A program made the position numbers and the translations under genes. Positions 17,813 through 26,767 of a DNA stretch of 64,000 bases are shown piece by piece. Position 1 is the first letter of the stretch; each line of letters starts with the position of its first letter. The notes below the pieces were generated by a model, which searched no databases, was not told the origin of the DNA, and saw only the letters and a list, made by a program, of their open reading frames with translations. Source of the stretch: Oscillospiraceae bacterium (GTDB lineage Bacteria; Bacillota; Clostridia; Oscillospirales; Oscillospiraceae); the NCBI GenBank assembly GCA_015068035.1, contig SVLI01000004.1, positions 102,479 through 166,478 of the forward strand. Reading direction: 5' to 3'.

Positions 17813-18651
17813 AGATCTTTTTGAAGAAAAAGGGAATATTGGTTTTGGTCATCGTTCTGGTCGTGGCGCTGATTCTCGGCTTGACCGTGCATTTGCGCGC
17901 GGGCAAGGCCGGGCCGCTTGCCAACGCCTCAAGCGCGCTGCGCTCTCCCCTTGCGCGAAGCGCTGTTGCCGTCACGGAATGGCTTGAGGGCGTATACGGT
18001 TACCTGTATAAGTACGATCAACTGGTGGAGGAGAACGAGGCGCTGCGCAAAGACCTTGCCGAAGCAGAGGAACGTGCCCGCCTCGGTCAGGAAGCCATTG
18101 AAGAAAACGAGAAACTGCGTGAGCTGCTCAACCTTGCGGAAAAGCGCTCGGACTTTGTGTTTGAATCCGCCAAGATCGTCTCCTGGGATTCCTCCAACTG
18201 GGCAAACTGCTTCACCATCAGCAAGGGCGCCAAGGACGGAATTGAGCTGGAAGATGCGGTTGTTACGGAATATAACGCATTGGTTGGGCAGGTTGTGGAG
18301 CTTGGTGACAACTGGGCAACCGTTCGCACTTTGGTGGACGTTGACTTCGGCACGAGCGTGCTCGTCGGCGTTTCCGGAAACACAGCCATGGTAATCGGTG
18401 ACTTTTCTCTGATGCAGAGCGACCGCGCAAAGCTCGCCTATCTGACGGACAGCTCCACCGTTTTTGAAGAGGACACCGTCATCACCTCCGGCGAGGGCGG
18501 CTCTTTCCCGCAGGGACTTTTGGTTGGAACCGTCACGGCGCTGACCACCGATGACGGCGGACAGACCATTTCCGGCATTGTGGAGCCTGCCTGCGACCTC
18601 AGCCAGCTCACACAGGTATTCGTTATCAAAGACTTTGAGATCGTGGAGTAA
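17809..18651 (+). CDS. mreC: Rod shape-determining protein MreC
   Basis: Start taken as TTG 17809, overlapping the maf stop (TTGA), giving 280 residues (KIFLKKKGILVLVIVLV after the start). An alternative ATG 17764 would add 15 residues without a ribosome site. One N-terminal transmembrane helix, a coiled-coil region (about 60-110, YDQLVEENEALRKDLAEAEE) and the beta-barrel MreC domain (KIVSWDSSNWANCFTISKGA) are visible. It scaffolds lateral wall synthesis with MreD and PBP2. No mreB is present in the window. Confidence 0.92.
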   Translation: MKIFLKKKGILVLVIVLVVALILGLTVHLRAGKAGPLANASSALRSPLARSAVAVTEWLEGVYGYLYKYDQLVEENEALRKDLAEAEERARLGQEAIEENEKLRELLNLAEKRSDFVFESAKIVSWDSSNWANCFTISKGAKDGIELEDAVVTEYNALVGQVVELGDNWATVRTLVDVDFGTSVLVGVSGNTAMVIGDFSLMQSDRAKLAYLTDSSTVFEEDTVITSGEGGSFPQGLLVGTVTALTTDDGGQTISGIVEPACDLSQLTQVFVIKDFEIVE

Positions 18652-18653
18652 CT

Positions 18654-19193
18654 ATGCTGCTTCTTTCTCTGATCAATTTTGAAAAACTGAAACGGGCTGT
18701 ACTGCATTTTGCAGTGGTACTCGTCGTATTGGCGCTGCAGAACCTGCTGTTCTCGCAAATACGCCCGCTCGGTGTTGCCGCCATGTTTGTGCCGGCCGTC
18801 GTTGTGGCGATCGGGCTGTTTGAAGGCGGCGTCTGGGGCGGCGTCTTCGGCGTGGTGACCGGTATCCTCTGCGGTATGCGCTACAGCGGCTGTCTAGTTT
18901 TGTTCCCTGTGCTGTTTGCCATCTTCGGCTTCTTCACCGGGCTGCTTACACAGTTCTTTTTGAACAAGCGCTTTTTCCCCTATTACGTTCTGTGCGTGTG
19001 TGCCTTTTTGCTCACTGCTTTTTGTCAGATGTTCCGCCCGCTCTTCATCACCGGCGCACCTTTCTTTGCCGTGCTGCGCACGGGACTGCTTCAGGTGGTC
19101 TGGAGCCTGCCGTTTCCGTTTTTAATCTACTTTCCCATCAAGAACATTGTCCGCAAGCAGGACAAGCTCACCTCACCTGCGCGGAAAGGATAA
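18654..19193 (+). CDS. mreD: Rod shape-determining protein MreD
   Basis: A 179-residue hydrophobic protein with about five transmembrane helices and the family region LFEGGVWGGVFGVVTGILCG followed by a short cytosolic tail (KNIVRKQDKLTSPARKG). It starts two bases after the mreC stop and ends three bases before the PBP2 gene. MreD links MreC to PBP2/RodA at the membrane. Sequence conservation in this family is low; the call rests mostly on context and topology. Confidence 0.9.
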   Translation: MLLLSLINFEKLKRAVLHFAVVLVVLALQNLLFSQIRPLGVAAMFVPAVVVAIGLFEGGVWGGVFGVVTGILCGMRYSGCLVLFPVLFAIFGFFTGLLTQFFLNKRFFPYYVLCVCAFLLTAFCQMFRPLFITGAPFFAVLRTGLLQVVWSLPFPFLIYFPIKNIVRKQDKLTSPARKG

Positions 19194-19196
19194 ATT

Positions 19197-21338
19197 ATGA
19201 ACCGAGTTGTCAAATCCACCCGCATCGTGGCGCTGATTCTGTTTACTGCGATACTGCTGAGCATCTACGCCGTGTCTCTGTACAAGCTGCAGATCATAGA
19301 GGGCAAGAAATATGCAGAGCGCAGCCAAAACAGCATCTCCACCGATGAGACCGTTAAGGCCATTCGCGGCAACATCTACGACCGCTATGGCCGCATGCTC
19401 GTCACCAGCCGAAACTGCAACAACCTGTATATCGACTCCGGCCAGCTTTTCAATGCGGAAAAGGTGGAAGATCCGAACGCCGTTATTTTGCAGCTTGTCC
19501 GGCTCGTGCAGGAAACCGGGAACGAATGGTGCGACGAGCTGCCGATCTCGATGGACTCCCCCTTTGTCTACGACCAGTACATGTCGGACGAGGACAGCAC
19601 CCGATTGGAGCTGTTTCTGGAGGACAAGAAGTGGGATGCAGACATATCTGCCGTCGAGCTGATGGCCAAATTCCGCACGCGCTATGACATCGACAATCAC
19701 TACACCTCCGAAGAAATGCGCATCATCGCGGGCATCCGCTACTCCCTGAATATGCATTTCGTCGTGCAAACCACGGACTACATTTTCGTTGAGGATGCTT
19801 CTATGGAGCTCATCGCGCGCATCAAGGAGCTTGGCATCCCCGCGATCAAGGTAAAAACAAGCTTTGTTCGGGAATACCACACGCCCTATGCCGCGCAGCT
19901 TTTGGGCTACATTGGTAAGATGTCTGCCGAAGAATACAACGGCACGGAAACCCGTGTCGGCTATAAAGAAAAAGACTACAAATACGACAGTCTGGTTGGA
20001 AAAGACGGCGTGGAATATGCCTTTGAGGACTGGCTGCACGGCGAAGATGGCGAGGTTCGCATCACCACCAACGCCTCGGGCACCACAACGGGTATGGTCT
20101 ACCTCAGCGAGCCCGAGCCGGGCAACAACGTCTATCTCACGCTGGATATTGCCTTGCAGGCGGCTGCCGAGCAGGCGCTTGCAACCCACATCGCAAAGCT
20201 CAATGAACAGCGTGAGCTGGAAAACCAGGAGGCGATCCTCAGCGGCAACACCGACGAGGTGATGGAGTATGCAAGCGGCGGTGCGCTGGTTGTTGTGGAC
20301 GTAAAAACCTCCGAACCGCTGTGCATTGCAAGCTATCCGACCTTTGATCTGGAAAACATCATGGAGAACTTCTCGGAGCTGGTTCAGGACGAGAGCGCAC
20401 CCATGTTTAACCGCGCCCTCAACGGCACCTACGCCCCCGGCTCCACATTCAAACCCGTCACCGGTATCGCTGCGCTCAATGAGGGCAAGGTAACCGTTGA
20501 TTACACGATTCACGACGAGGGAATCTTTACAAAATATTCCGATGTCGACACCAGCTACATGCCGACCTGCTGGATCTATGGCAAGGGCTCGCACGGCGAC
20601 GTCAACATGGCAAAGGCAATCGAGCATTCCTGCAACTATTACTTCTACACGGTGGGCGACCTGCTCGGCATCGACCGCATTGCGAAATATGCGCAGATGT
20701 TCGGTTTGGGCGAACCCACGGGCATTGAGCTTCCGGAATCCGTCGGACATATGGCCACGCCGGAATACAAGGCGGAGGTCTATTCCGAAGATTCAACGGA
20801 GAGCGAATGGTTCGTCGGCGATACGCTGGCTGCATCCATCGGCCAGTCCGTCAGCCTGTTCTCCCCGCTCCAGCTCGCCAACTACACGGCGGCGATTGCC
20901 AACAGCGGCGTGCGGCATGAGGCTTCGATCCTCCGCGCCGTGCGCAGTTATGACGGCACAGAGAGCCTGTACACGCGCGAACCCGTCGTCTCCGGCGACG
21001 TTGATGTGGACGAAAGCTACTATGAAGCGATCCGCCACGGAATGCGGCTGGTTGTGACCAGCGGCAACTCGCTTACTGTTTATGAATCCTTTCTCGGCGT
21101 GGATTACACGCTCGGCGCCAAGACCGGCACGGCGCAGCGTGGTGAGCATCTGGCCAACAACGCTTGCTTCATCTGTTTTGCGCCTTATGATGACCCGGAA
21201 ATTGCCATGGCAGTCGTCGTGGAAAAGGGCGGCGCCGGTGCAAACCTTGCCGCGATCGCCAAGGACGTTCTGGACTTCTACTTCATTTTCCAGGACAGCA
21301 CAAGCGCAGCGGAGACCGAGTTGATGCTCTTGCGATAA
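19197..21338 (+). CDS. mrdA: Penicillin-binding protein 2 (class B transpeptidase)
   Basis: A 713-residue protein with one N-terminal membrane helix (about 10-30). The dimerisation/pedestal domain starts at IRGNIYDRYGRMLVTS. The transpeptidase domain has active Ser416 in PGSTFK (SxxK), SCN in EHSCNYY and KTG in GAKTGTAQ. Order after mreC and mreD points to elongation-type PBP2, which cross-links lateral peptidoglycan. It is longer than E. coli PBP2 (about 630), with insertions between 90 and 190. A spoVD or pbpA type role is less likely given the context. Confidence 0.93.
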   Translation: MNRVVKSTRIVALILFTAILLSIYAVSLYKLQIIEGKKYAERSQNSISTDETVKAIRGNIYDRYGRMLVTSRNCNNLYIDSGQLFNAEKVEDPNAVILQLVRLVQETGNEWCDELPISMDSPFVYDQYMSDEDSTRLELFLEDKKWDADISAVELMAKFRTRYDIDNHYTSEEMRIIAGIRYSLNMHFVVQTTDYIFVEDASMELIARIKELGIPAIKVKTSFVREYHTPYAAQLLGYIGKMSAEEYNGTETRVGYKEKDYKYDSLVGKDGVEYAFEDWLHGEDGEVRITTNASGTTTGMVYLSEPEPGNNVYLTLDIALQAAAEQALATHIAKLNEQRELENQEAILSGNTDEVMEYASGGALVVVDVKTSEPLCIASYPTFDLENIMENFSELVQDESAPMFNRALNGTYAPGSTFKPVTGIAALNEGKVTVDYTIHDEGIFTKYSDVDTSYMPTCWIYGKGSHGDVNMAKAIEHSCNYYFYTVGDLLGIDRIAKYAQMFGLGEPTGIELPESVGHMATPEYKAEVYSEDSTESEWFVGDTLAASIGQSVSLFSPLQLANYTAAIANSGVRHEASILRAVRSYDGTESLYTREPVVSGDVDVDESYYEAIRHGMRLVVTSGNSLTVYESFLGVDYTLGAKTGTAQRGEHLANNACFICFAPYDDPEIAMAVVVEKGGAGANLAAIAKDVLDFYFIFQDSTSAAETELMLLR

Positions 21339-21385
21339 GCCGCTTTGCAGCAGCACAATTCCCCGCTTTTGCGCAAGATTTCTTA

Positions 21386-21414
21386 TTGAATTTTCTGAAA
21401 AGACATATTATAAT
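21386..21414 (+). promoter_or_regulatory. Promoter of mgsA
   Basis: TTGAAT (21386-21391), 17-base spacer, TATAAT (21409-21414), 60 bases before the start codon. Confidence 0.82.
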
Positions 21415-21474
21415 GGAGTATCGGGACGAAATAATACAATCGCCGTTTTAACGGTCGGAAAAGGAGGGTTCACC

Positions 21475-21876
21475 ATGAACATTGCGTTGATGTCGCACGA
21501 CGGAAAAAAAGAACTGATGGTTCAGTTCTGTATCGCTTACTGCGGCATTCTGGCCGGTCATTCCCTCTGCGCAACCAGCACAACGGGAAAGCTCATCGCT
21601 GAGGCAACCGGTCTGCCGATCACGCTGTATCTCAGCGCTGCACAAGGCGGCAGCCAGCATGTCGGCGCGCGCATTGCTTACAATGAGATTGACCTGGTGC
21701 TTTTTTTCTGCGACCCCTCCGGGCACGAGGATTTCACCCCCGTCAATGAGATCGCACGCCTCTGTGATCAGTACAGCGTGCCCTTTGCCTCCAATGTCGC
21801 AACGGCGGAGGTGCTCATTCAGGGTCTACGCCGTGGCGATCTGGATTGGAGAAACATCGTCAATCCCAAGAATTGA
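21475..21876 (+). CDS. mgsA: Methylglyoxal synthase
   Basis: The gene encodes 133 residues, ATG 21475 behind AAAAGGAGGG. NIALMSHDGKKELMVQF, then GHSLCATSTTGKLI (phosphate-binding), GGSQHVGARIA and the catalytic DLVLFFCDP with FASNVATAE are the MgsA signatures. It converts dihydroxyacetone phosphate to methylglyoxal, a bypass that releases phosphate when sugar phosphates accumulate. Length is slightly short but complete. It is a single-gene unit with its own promoter and a terminator. Confidence 0.96.
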   Translation: MNIALMSHDGKKELMVQFCIAYCGILAGHSLCATSTTGKLIAEATGLPITLYLSAAQGGSQHVGARIAYNEIDLVLFFCDPSGHEDFTPVNEIARLCDQYSVPFASNVATAEVLIQGLRRGDLDWRNIVNPKN

Positions 21877-21910
21877 GAGCCTGTAATACGAATTTTTGAT
21901 TGTAACCGAA

Positions 21911-21959
21911 GCCCTGAAGTGCTCTCGTCCAAAAGGGGCGAGAGCACTTCAGGCTTTTT
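21911..21959 (+). terminator. Strong hairpin between mgsA and hisS
   Basis: A perfect 15-bp stem (21913-21927 with 21939-21953), 11-base loop, then CTTTTTG. It ends the mgsA transcript or, as no separate hisS promoter is visible, may act as an attenuator for read-through into hisS. No T-box sequence is present. Confidence 0.85.
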
Positions 21960-22015
21960 GCGGCTGTCCGCTGATTCCGGATAGCAGCATTTTCACTACG
22001 AAAGGAACTGTATAC

Positions 22016-23374
22016 ATGAAACAGATCACCCCCCGGACGCTGTCCGGCTTTATGGAACTGCTCCCCGGCGAGCAGGCAAAAATGGAAAAGATGATGGAAC
22101 AGCTGCGAAAGAACTATTCCCTTTTCGGCTTCACCGCGCTGGATACGCCCATTATCGAGTCCGCGGAGGTGCTGCTGGCCAAGGGCGGCGGCGAGACGGA
22201 AAAGCAGGTTTACCGCTTCACGAAGGGCGACAGTGACCTTGCGCTTCGCTTTGATTTGACCGTCCCGCTGGCCAAGTACGTCGCGCTCCATTATGGGGAG
22301 CTCGCCTTCCCTTTCCGCCGTTATCAGATCGGTAAGGTCTACCGCGGTGAACGCGCGCAGCGCGGTCGTTTCCGTGAGTTCTATCAGGCGGACATCGACG
22401 TGATCGGTGACGGACAGCTTGACATTCTCAACGAGGCAGAAATTCCCTCCATCATCTACCGCACATTCAGCTCCCTTGGCTTGACAAAGTTTGTCATCCG
22501 CGTCAACAACCGGAAGATTCTCTCCGGCTTTTACGCTCTGCTGGGGCTGGCAGAGAAAAGCGGCGATATCATGCGCGCCGTGGACAAGCTCGACAAGATC
22601 GGCACGGAAAAGCTTCGCGCACTGCTCGTCGGCGAAGAGCTCGGCCTTACGGACGAACAGGCGGATGAGATCCTGCGCTTCATCTCCATCGGCGGCAGCA
22701 ACGCCGAGGTGCTCGCCGAGCTGGAGGGCTACCGTGGGAAGAATGAGATTTTCGATCTGGGCCTTGACGAGCTGAAGGCGGTTGTGGCATATCTGCCGGA
22801 ATTCGGTGTGCCGGAAACCAACTTCGCCGTGGATCTGACCATCGCGCGCGGGCTGGACTACTACACCGGCACCGTTTACGAAACCACACTCACCGAGCAT
22901 CCCGAGATCGGCTCTGTCTGCTCCGGCGGACGCTATGATGATCTGGCCGGATATTACACCGACCGCAAGCTGCCGGGTGTTGGCATCTCCATCGGGCTGA
23001 CCCGCCTGTTTTACGTGCTCAGCGAACAGGGCCTGCTCTCCGATGCGATCATCACCTCTCCGGCGGACGTGTTGATCATCCCCATGGCAGAGGATCTCTC
23101 TTTTGCCGTTCAAACCGCAACCGTTCTGCGCGACGCCGGTCTGCGCGTGCAGCTCTACACCGAGAAAAAGAAATTTAAAGCAAAAATGACCTATGCAAAC
23201 AAGCTGCGGGTGCCCTTCGTCGCGCTGATCGGCGAAGACGAGCTCGCGCAGGGCAAGGTCTCGCTTAAAAATATGGAAAGCGGCGAACAGACGCTGCTCA
23301 CGCCCGCCGAAGCTGCTGACGCAGCGCGCAGGCTGATCCAGGAAAAAGAATGCGAAAAGGTCATCCGAGGCTAA
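22016..23374 (+). CDS. hisS: Histidyl-tRNA synthetase
   Basis: Start ATG 22016 behind GAAAGGAACTG gives 452 residues; an upstream in-frame extension passes through the terminator and is rejected. Class II motifs: FRFTKGDSDLALRFDLTVP, motif 2 with RRYQIGKVYRGERAQRGRFR, and the HisRS loops ARGLDYYTGTVYE and SGGRYDDL. The anticodon-binding domain ends the protein. The sequence is a little longer than E. coli HisRS (424). The aspS gene follows after 17 bases, a common hisS-aspS pair. Confidence 0.95.
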   Translation: MKQITPRTLSGFMELLPGEQAKMEKMMEQLRKNYSLFGFTALDTPIIESAEVLLAKGGGETEKQVYRFTKGDSDLALRFDLTVPLAKYVALHYGELAFPFRRYQIGKVYRGERAQRGRFREFYQADIDVIGDGQLDILNEAEIPSIIYRTFSSLGLTKFVIRVNNRKILSGFYALLGLAEKSGDIMRAVDKLDKIGTEKLRALLVGEELGLTDEQADEILRFISIGGSNAEVLAELEGYRGKNEIFDLGLDELKAVVAYLPEFGVPETNFAVDLTIARGLDYYTGTVYETTLTEHPEIGSVCSGGRYDDLAGYYTDRKLPGVGISIGLTRLFYVLSEQGLLSDAIITSPADVLIIPMAEDLSFAVQTATVLRDAGLRVQLYTEKKKFKAKMTYANKLRVPFVALIGEDELAQGKVSLKNMESGEQTLLTPAEAADAARRLIQEKECEKVIRG

Positions 23375-23391
23375 GTAAAGGAGATATCAAC

Positions 23392-25161
23392 ATGATGCAG
23401 AACCGTACACATACCTGTGGCGAGCTTCGTCTTGCCGATGCCGGCAAGGAAGTCAGACTCGTCGGCTGGATGGAGAACGTCCGTGAGGTCGGCGCCCGTC
23501 TGGCCTTTGTTGTGCTGCGCGATTTTTACGGCACCACGCAGCTCGTGATCGAAACGGAAGACATTCTCTCCATCGTCAAGGGACTCAATAAGGAGAGCAC
23601 GATTGCCGTCACCGGAACGGTGCGCGAGCGTTCCAGCAAGAACCCCAAGCAGGCCACCGGTGAGATTGAGGTTGTCCCCGCGACGATTGAGGTGCTCAGC
23701 CGCTGCCTGCACAACGAGCTTCCCTTTGAAATCAACAACAGCCGCGATGCGGATGAATCCGCGCGACTGAAATACCGCTATCTGGACCTGCGCAACCCCA
23801 GAGTCAAGCAGAATATCCTGCTGCGCTGCAATGTCGTGGCGGCGCTGCGTCAGTCGATGACCGAGCACGGCTTTGTGGAGATCACAACGCCGATTCTCAC
23901 CGTCTCCTCTCCCGAGGGAGCGCGCGACTATCTCGTCCCCGCAAGAAAGCATCCCGGCAAGTTCTATGCGCTGCCGCAGGCTCCGCAGCAGTTCAAGCAG
24001 CTGCTGATGACGGCGGGCTTCGACCGCTATTTCCAGATCGCCCCCTGCTTCCGTGACGAGGACGCCCGCGGCGACCGCTCCCCCGGTGAGTTTTATCAGC
24101 TCGACATGGAGATGGCCTTCGCCTCTCAGGAAGATGTGTTTGCAATCTGTGAAGACGTGCTGCCGCCGATCTTTGCGAAATACGGAAGCTATAACCGCGC
24201 TTCCGCCGCGCCCTTTGTCCGCATCCCCTATCTGGAGGCGCTGGAGAAATACGGCAGCGACAAGCCTGATCTGCGCATCGACCTGACCGCGAAAAACATC
24301 AGCGAGCTGTTTGCTGACTCCGAATTTGAGCCGCTGCGCGGACAGACGGTCAAGGCCATCGACATCACGAACTGCACGCTCACGCGCAAGCAGATCGACA
24401 AGCTCCTTGCTGACTGCGAAGTGCAGTCCGGCAGCAAGGGCTACTGGTTCAAGGTGGACGATAAGGGCGAAATTGCCGGCGGCATCGCCAAGTTTGTCAC
24501 CGGAATGAAGGACAAGCTTGCGGAAAAGCTTTGCCTCGAGCCCAACACCCTCGTTGTGATCGCAGCCGGCGCGCTGGCGACCAAGAGCGTCGGTGTGATG
24601 ATCAAAACCTTCGGCGCAAACTGCGAGGGTCACATGGATCGCGAGCAGTACAGCTTCTGCTGGATCGTGGACTTCCCGATGTACGAGATCGGCGAGGAAT
24701 CCGGCGAGCTGGAATTCTGCCACAATCCCTTCTCGATGCCCTCCGGTGGCCTCGAGGTGCTGCTCAAGGCCGAGCGCGGCGAGATTGACCCGCTGACCAT
24801 CACGGCAGATCAGTATGACCTGACCTGCAACGGCGTTGAGCTCTCCTCCGGCGCGGTGCGTAACCACGATCCGGCGATCATGCTCAAGGCTTTTGAGTTT
24901 GTGCGGCTTGGTGAAGAGGACGTCAAGTCCAAATTCCCCGCCATGTACAACGCCTTCACCTACGGCGCGCCCCCGCACGCGGGCATCGCCCCGGGCGTTG
25001 ACCGCATGGTGATGCTCCTTGCGGGTGAGGACTCCATCCGCGAAATCATCCCCTTCCCCATGAACAAGAACGCGCAGGACGTCATGATGGACGCGCCCGG
25101 CGTTGTCACGCAGAAGCAGCTTGATGAGCTGCACATCGCCATCACGGCCAAAGAAGAATAA
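23392..25161 (+). CDS. aspS: Aspartyl-tRNA synthetase, bacterial type
   Basis: Start ATG 23392 behind AAAGGAG; 589 residues. An N-terminal OB-fold (LVGWMENVREVGARLAFVVL) precedes the class II core: motif 2 FQIAPCFRDEDARGDRSPGE, the bacterial GAD insertion in the middle (about 310-410) and motif 3 near GIAPGVDRMVML. Length and the GAD domain mark the bacterial form, which may be discriminating or non-discriminating; that depends on whether GatCAB is present. It is cotranscribed with hisS. Confidence 0.96.
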   Translation: MMQNRTHTCGELRLADAGKEVRLVGWMENVREVGARLAFVVLRDFYGTTQLVIETEDILSIVKGLNKESTIAVTGTVRERSSKNPKQATGEIEVVPATIEVLSRCLHNELPFEINNSRDADESARLKYRYLDLRNPRVKQNILLRCNVVAALRQSMTEHGFVEITTPILTVSSPEGARDYLVPARKHPGKFYALPQAPQQFKQLLMTAGFDRYFQIAPCFRDEDARGDRSPGEFYQLDMEMAFASQEDVFAICEDVLPPIFAKYGSYNRASAAPFVRIPYLEALEKYGSDKPDLRIDLTAKNISELFADSEFEPLRGQTVKAIDITNCTLTRKQIDKLLADCEVQSGSKGYWFKVDDKGEIAGGIAKFVTGMKDKLAEKLCLEPNTLVVIAAGALATKSVGVMIKTFGANCEGHMDREQYSFCWIVDFPMYEIGEESGELEFCHNPFSMPSGGLEVLLKAERGEIDPLTITADQYDLTCNGVELSSGAVRNHDPAIMLKAFEFVRLGEEDVKSKFPAMYNAFTYGAPPHAGIAPGVDRMVMLLAGEDSIREIIPFPMNKNAQDVMMDAPGVVTQKQLDELHIAITAKEE

Positions 25162-25174
25162 ACGCACACAGCAC

Positions 25175-25210
25175 TTCATGCAGCAGCCGCAGACGCGGCT
25201 ACTGCATGAA
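25175..25210. repeat. Imperfect 15-bp hairpin after aspS
   Basis: 25175-25190 pairs with 25195-25210 with one mismatch, loop AGAC. No T-run follows, so it is not a standard terminator; transcription probably continues into the ComM-like gene 37 bases on. Confidence 0.6.
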
Positions 25211-25246
25211 ACTGTTTATCTGATTCCGTATCAGGAGGACTCTGCC

Positions 25247-26767
25247 ATGGTATCGAGCATACGTTCTCTCGGCGTTTCCGGCATTGGCGGTTACGAGGTG
25301 TCCGTTGAGTGCTTTCTCTCGCGCGGTCTGCCGAATTTTGACGTGGTTGGCCTGCCGGACACGGCCGTTAAGGAGGCGCGTGACCGCATCCGCGCCGCGA
25401 TCAAAAACGCCGGTCTGGAATTCCCCGTCGGCCGGCTGACGATTAATCTCGCGCCCGCAGATCAGAAAAAGGCCGGAACGGCCTACGATCTGCCCATGCT
25501 GCTGGGCATTCTCTCCGCCGCCGGGGCAATCGCCATGCCGGGACGGGAAAATGCCTTTTTCGGCGAGCTGAGCCTCACCGGGGAGCTGCGCCCTGTGCGC
25601 GGTGCGCTGCCGATGGCGCTCGCCGCCAGACGCGCAGGTGTGGAAAAGCTCTTCCTTCCCGCGGCAAACGCGGCGGAAGCGGCCTTTGCAACGGGACTTA
25701 CTGTTTATCCGGTGCCGACGCTCGGCGCGCTGCTCGGCCATCTTTCGGGCGAGACTCCTATTCAGCCGATTGAGGAGCGTCTTCCGGACGCGGCGCAGAT
25801 GGGAGAACTGCCGGATTTCAGCGAGGTTAAGGGACAGGAGAACGTCAAGCGCGCGCTGGAGATTGCCGCCGCAGGCGGACACAACATTCTGCTCTCCGGA
25901 CCGCCGGGCGCGGGCAAATCTATGCTCGCCAAGCGTCTGCCGGGTATTCTGCCGGACATGAGCCGCGAGGAAATGCTGCAAAGCACGGAGATCTGGTCCG
26001 TAACGGGACTCACGAGTGCCGAAAATCCGATCGTCATCTCCCGCCCATTCCGCTCGCCGCACCACACCATCTCCGCCTCCGCCATGGCGGGCGGTGCGCA
26101 GCTGCAGCCGGGTGAGGTTTCCCTCGCGCATAACGGCGTTCTGTTTCTCGATGAACTGCCCGAGTTTCACCGTGACGTGATTGAGGTACTGCGCCAGCCG
26201 CTTGAAGACGGGGTCGTCAGCCTCTCGCGCGCTTCGGGAAACGCGGTCTACCCCAGCCGATTTATGCTCGTATGCGCCATGAATCCCTGCAAATGCGGCT
26301 GGTACGGGCAGCCGGGAAACCGCTGCCGCTGCACGGACAACGCCGTAAGAAAATATCGCGGCAAAATCTCCGGGCCGCTGCTTGACCGCATTGACATGCT
26401 GGTTGAGGTTCCGGCGCTGGAATACGACGAACTGAAAACACGCAAGAGCAGCGAATGCTCTGCGGACATCAAAAAGCGCGTCAATGCAGCGCGGAATATC
26501 CAGCGGGAACGCTTCGGCGCTGCGCTTGGCTGCAACGCGCAGATGGGGCAAAAGGAGATCGCGGCATATTGCGCGCTCTCCGAAAAATGTGACACACTGA
26601 TGAAAAACGCCTACGAGCGCATGGGACTCACCGCCCGAAGCTATGACCGCATTCTGCGCGTTGCGCGCACGATTGCGGATCTGGACGGAGAGGCAGAGCT
26701 GCTCCCCAAGCACATCGCAGAGGCAATTCAATATCGAACCTTCACATTGGAGGAGGAAGCAAAATGA
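25247..26767 (+). CDS. comM: YifB/ComM family magnesium-chelatase-like AAA+ ATPase
   Basis: Start ATG 25247 behind CAGGAGGAC gives 506 residues. An N-terminal Lon-like fold (FDVVGLPDTAVKEARDRIRAAIKNAG) precedes the AAA+ core: Walker A SGPPGAGKSML, Walker B VLFLDELPEF, and RPFRSPHHTISASAMAGG typical of the family, then the Cys motif MNPCKCGWYGQPGNRCRCT. In Proteobacteria ComM is a branch-migration helicase promoting recombination during transformation; in Firmicutes the role is less studied. It overlaps thiI by four bases, within a comM-thiI-cinA operon. Confidence 0.95.
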   Translation: MVSSIRSLGVSGIGGYEVSVECFLSRGLPNFDVVGLPDTAVKEARDRIRAAIKNAGLEFPVGRLTINLAPADQKKAGTAYDLPMLLGILSAAGAIAMPGRENAFFGELSLTGELRPVRGALPMALAARRAGVEKLFLPAANAAEAAFATGLTVYPVPTLGALLGHLSGETPIQPIEERLPDAAQMGELPDFSEVKGQENVKRALEIAAAGGHNILLSGPPGAGKSMLAKRLPGILPDMSREEMLQSTEIWSVTGLTSAENPIVISRPFRSPHHTISASAMAGGAQLQPGEVSLAHNGVLFLDELPEFHRDVIEVLRQPLEDGVVSLSRASGNAVYPSRFMLVCAMNPCKCGWYGQPGNRCRCTDNAVRKYRGKISGPLLDRIDMLVEVPALEYDELKTRKSSECSADIKKRVNAARNIQRERFGAALGCNAQMGQKEIAAYCALSEKCDTLMKNAYERMGLTARSYDRILRVARTIADLDGEAELLPKHIAEAIQYRTFTLEEEAK

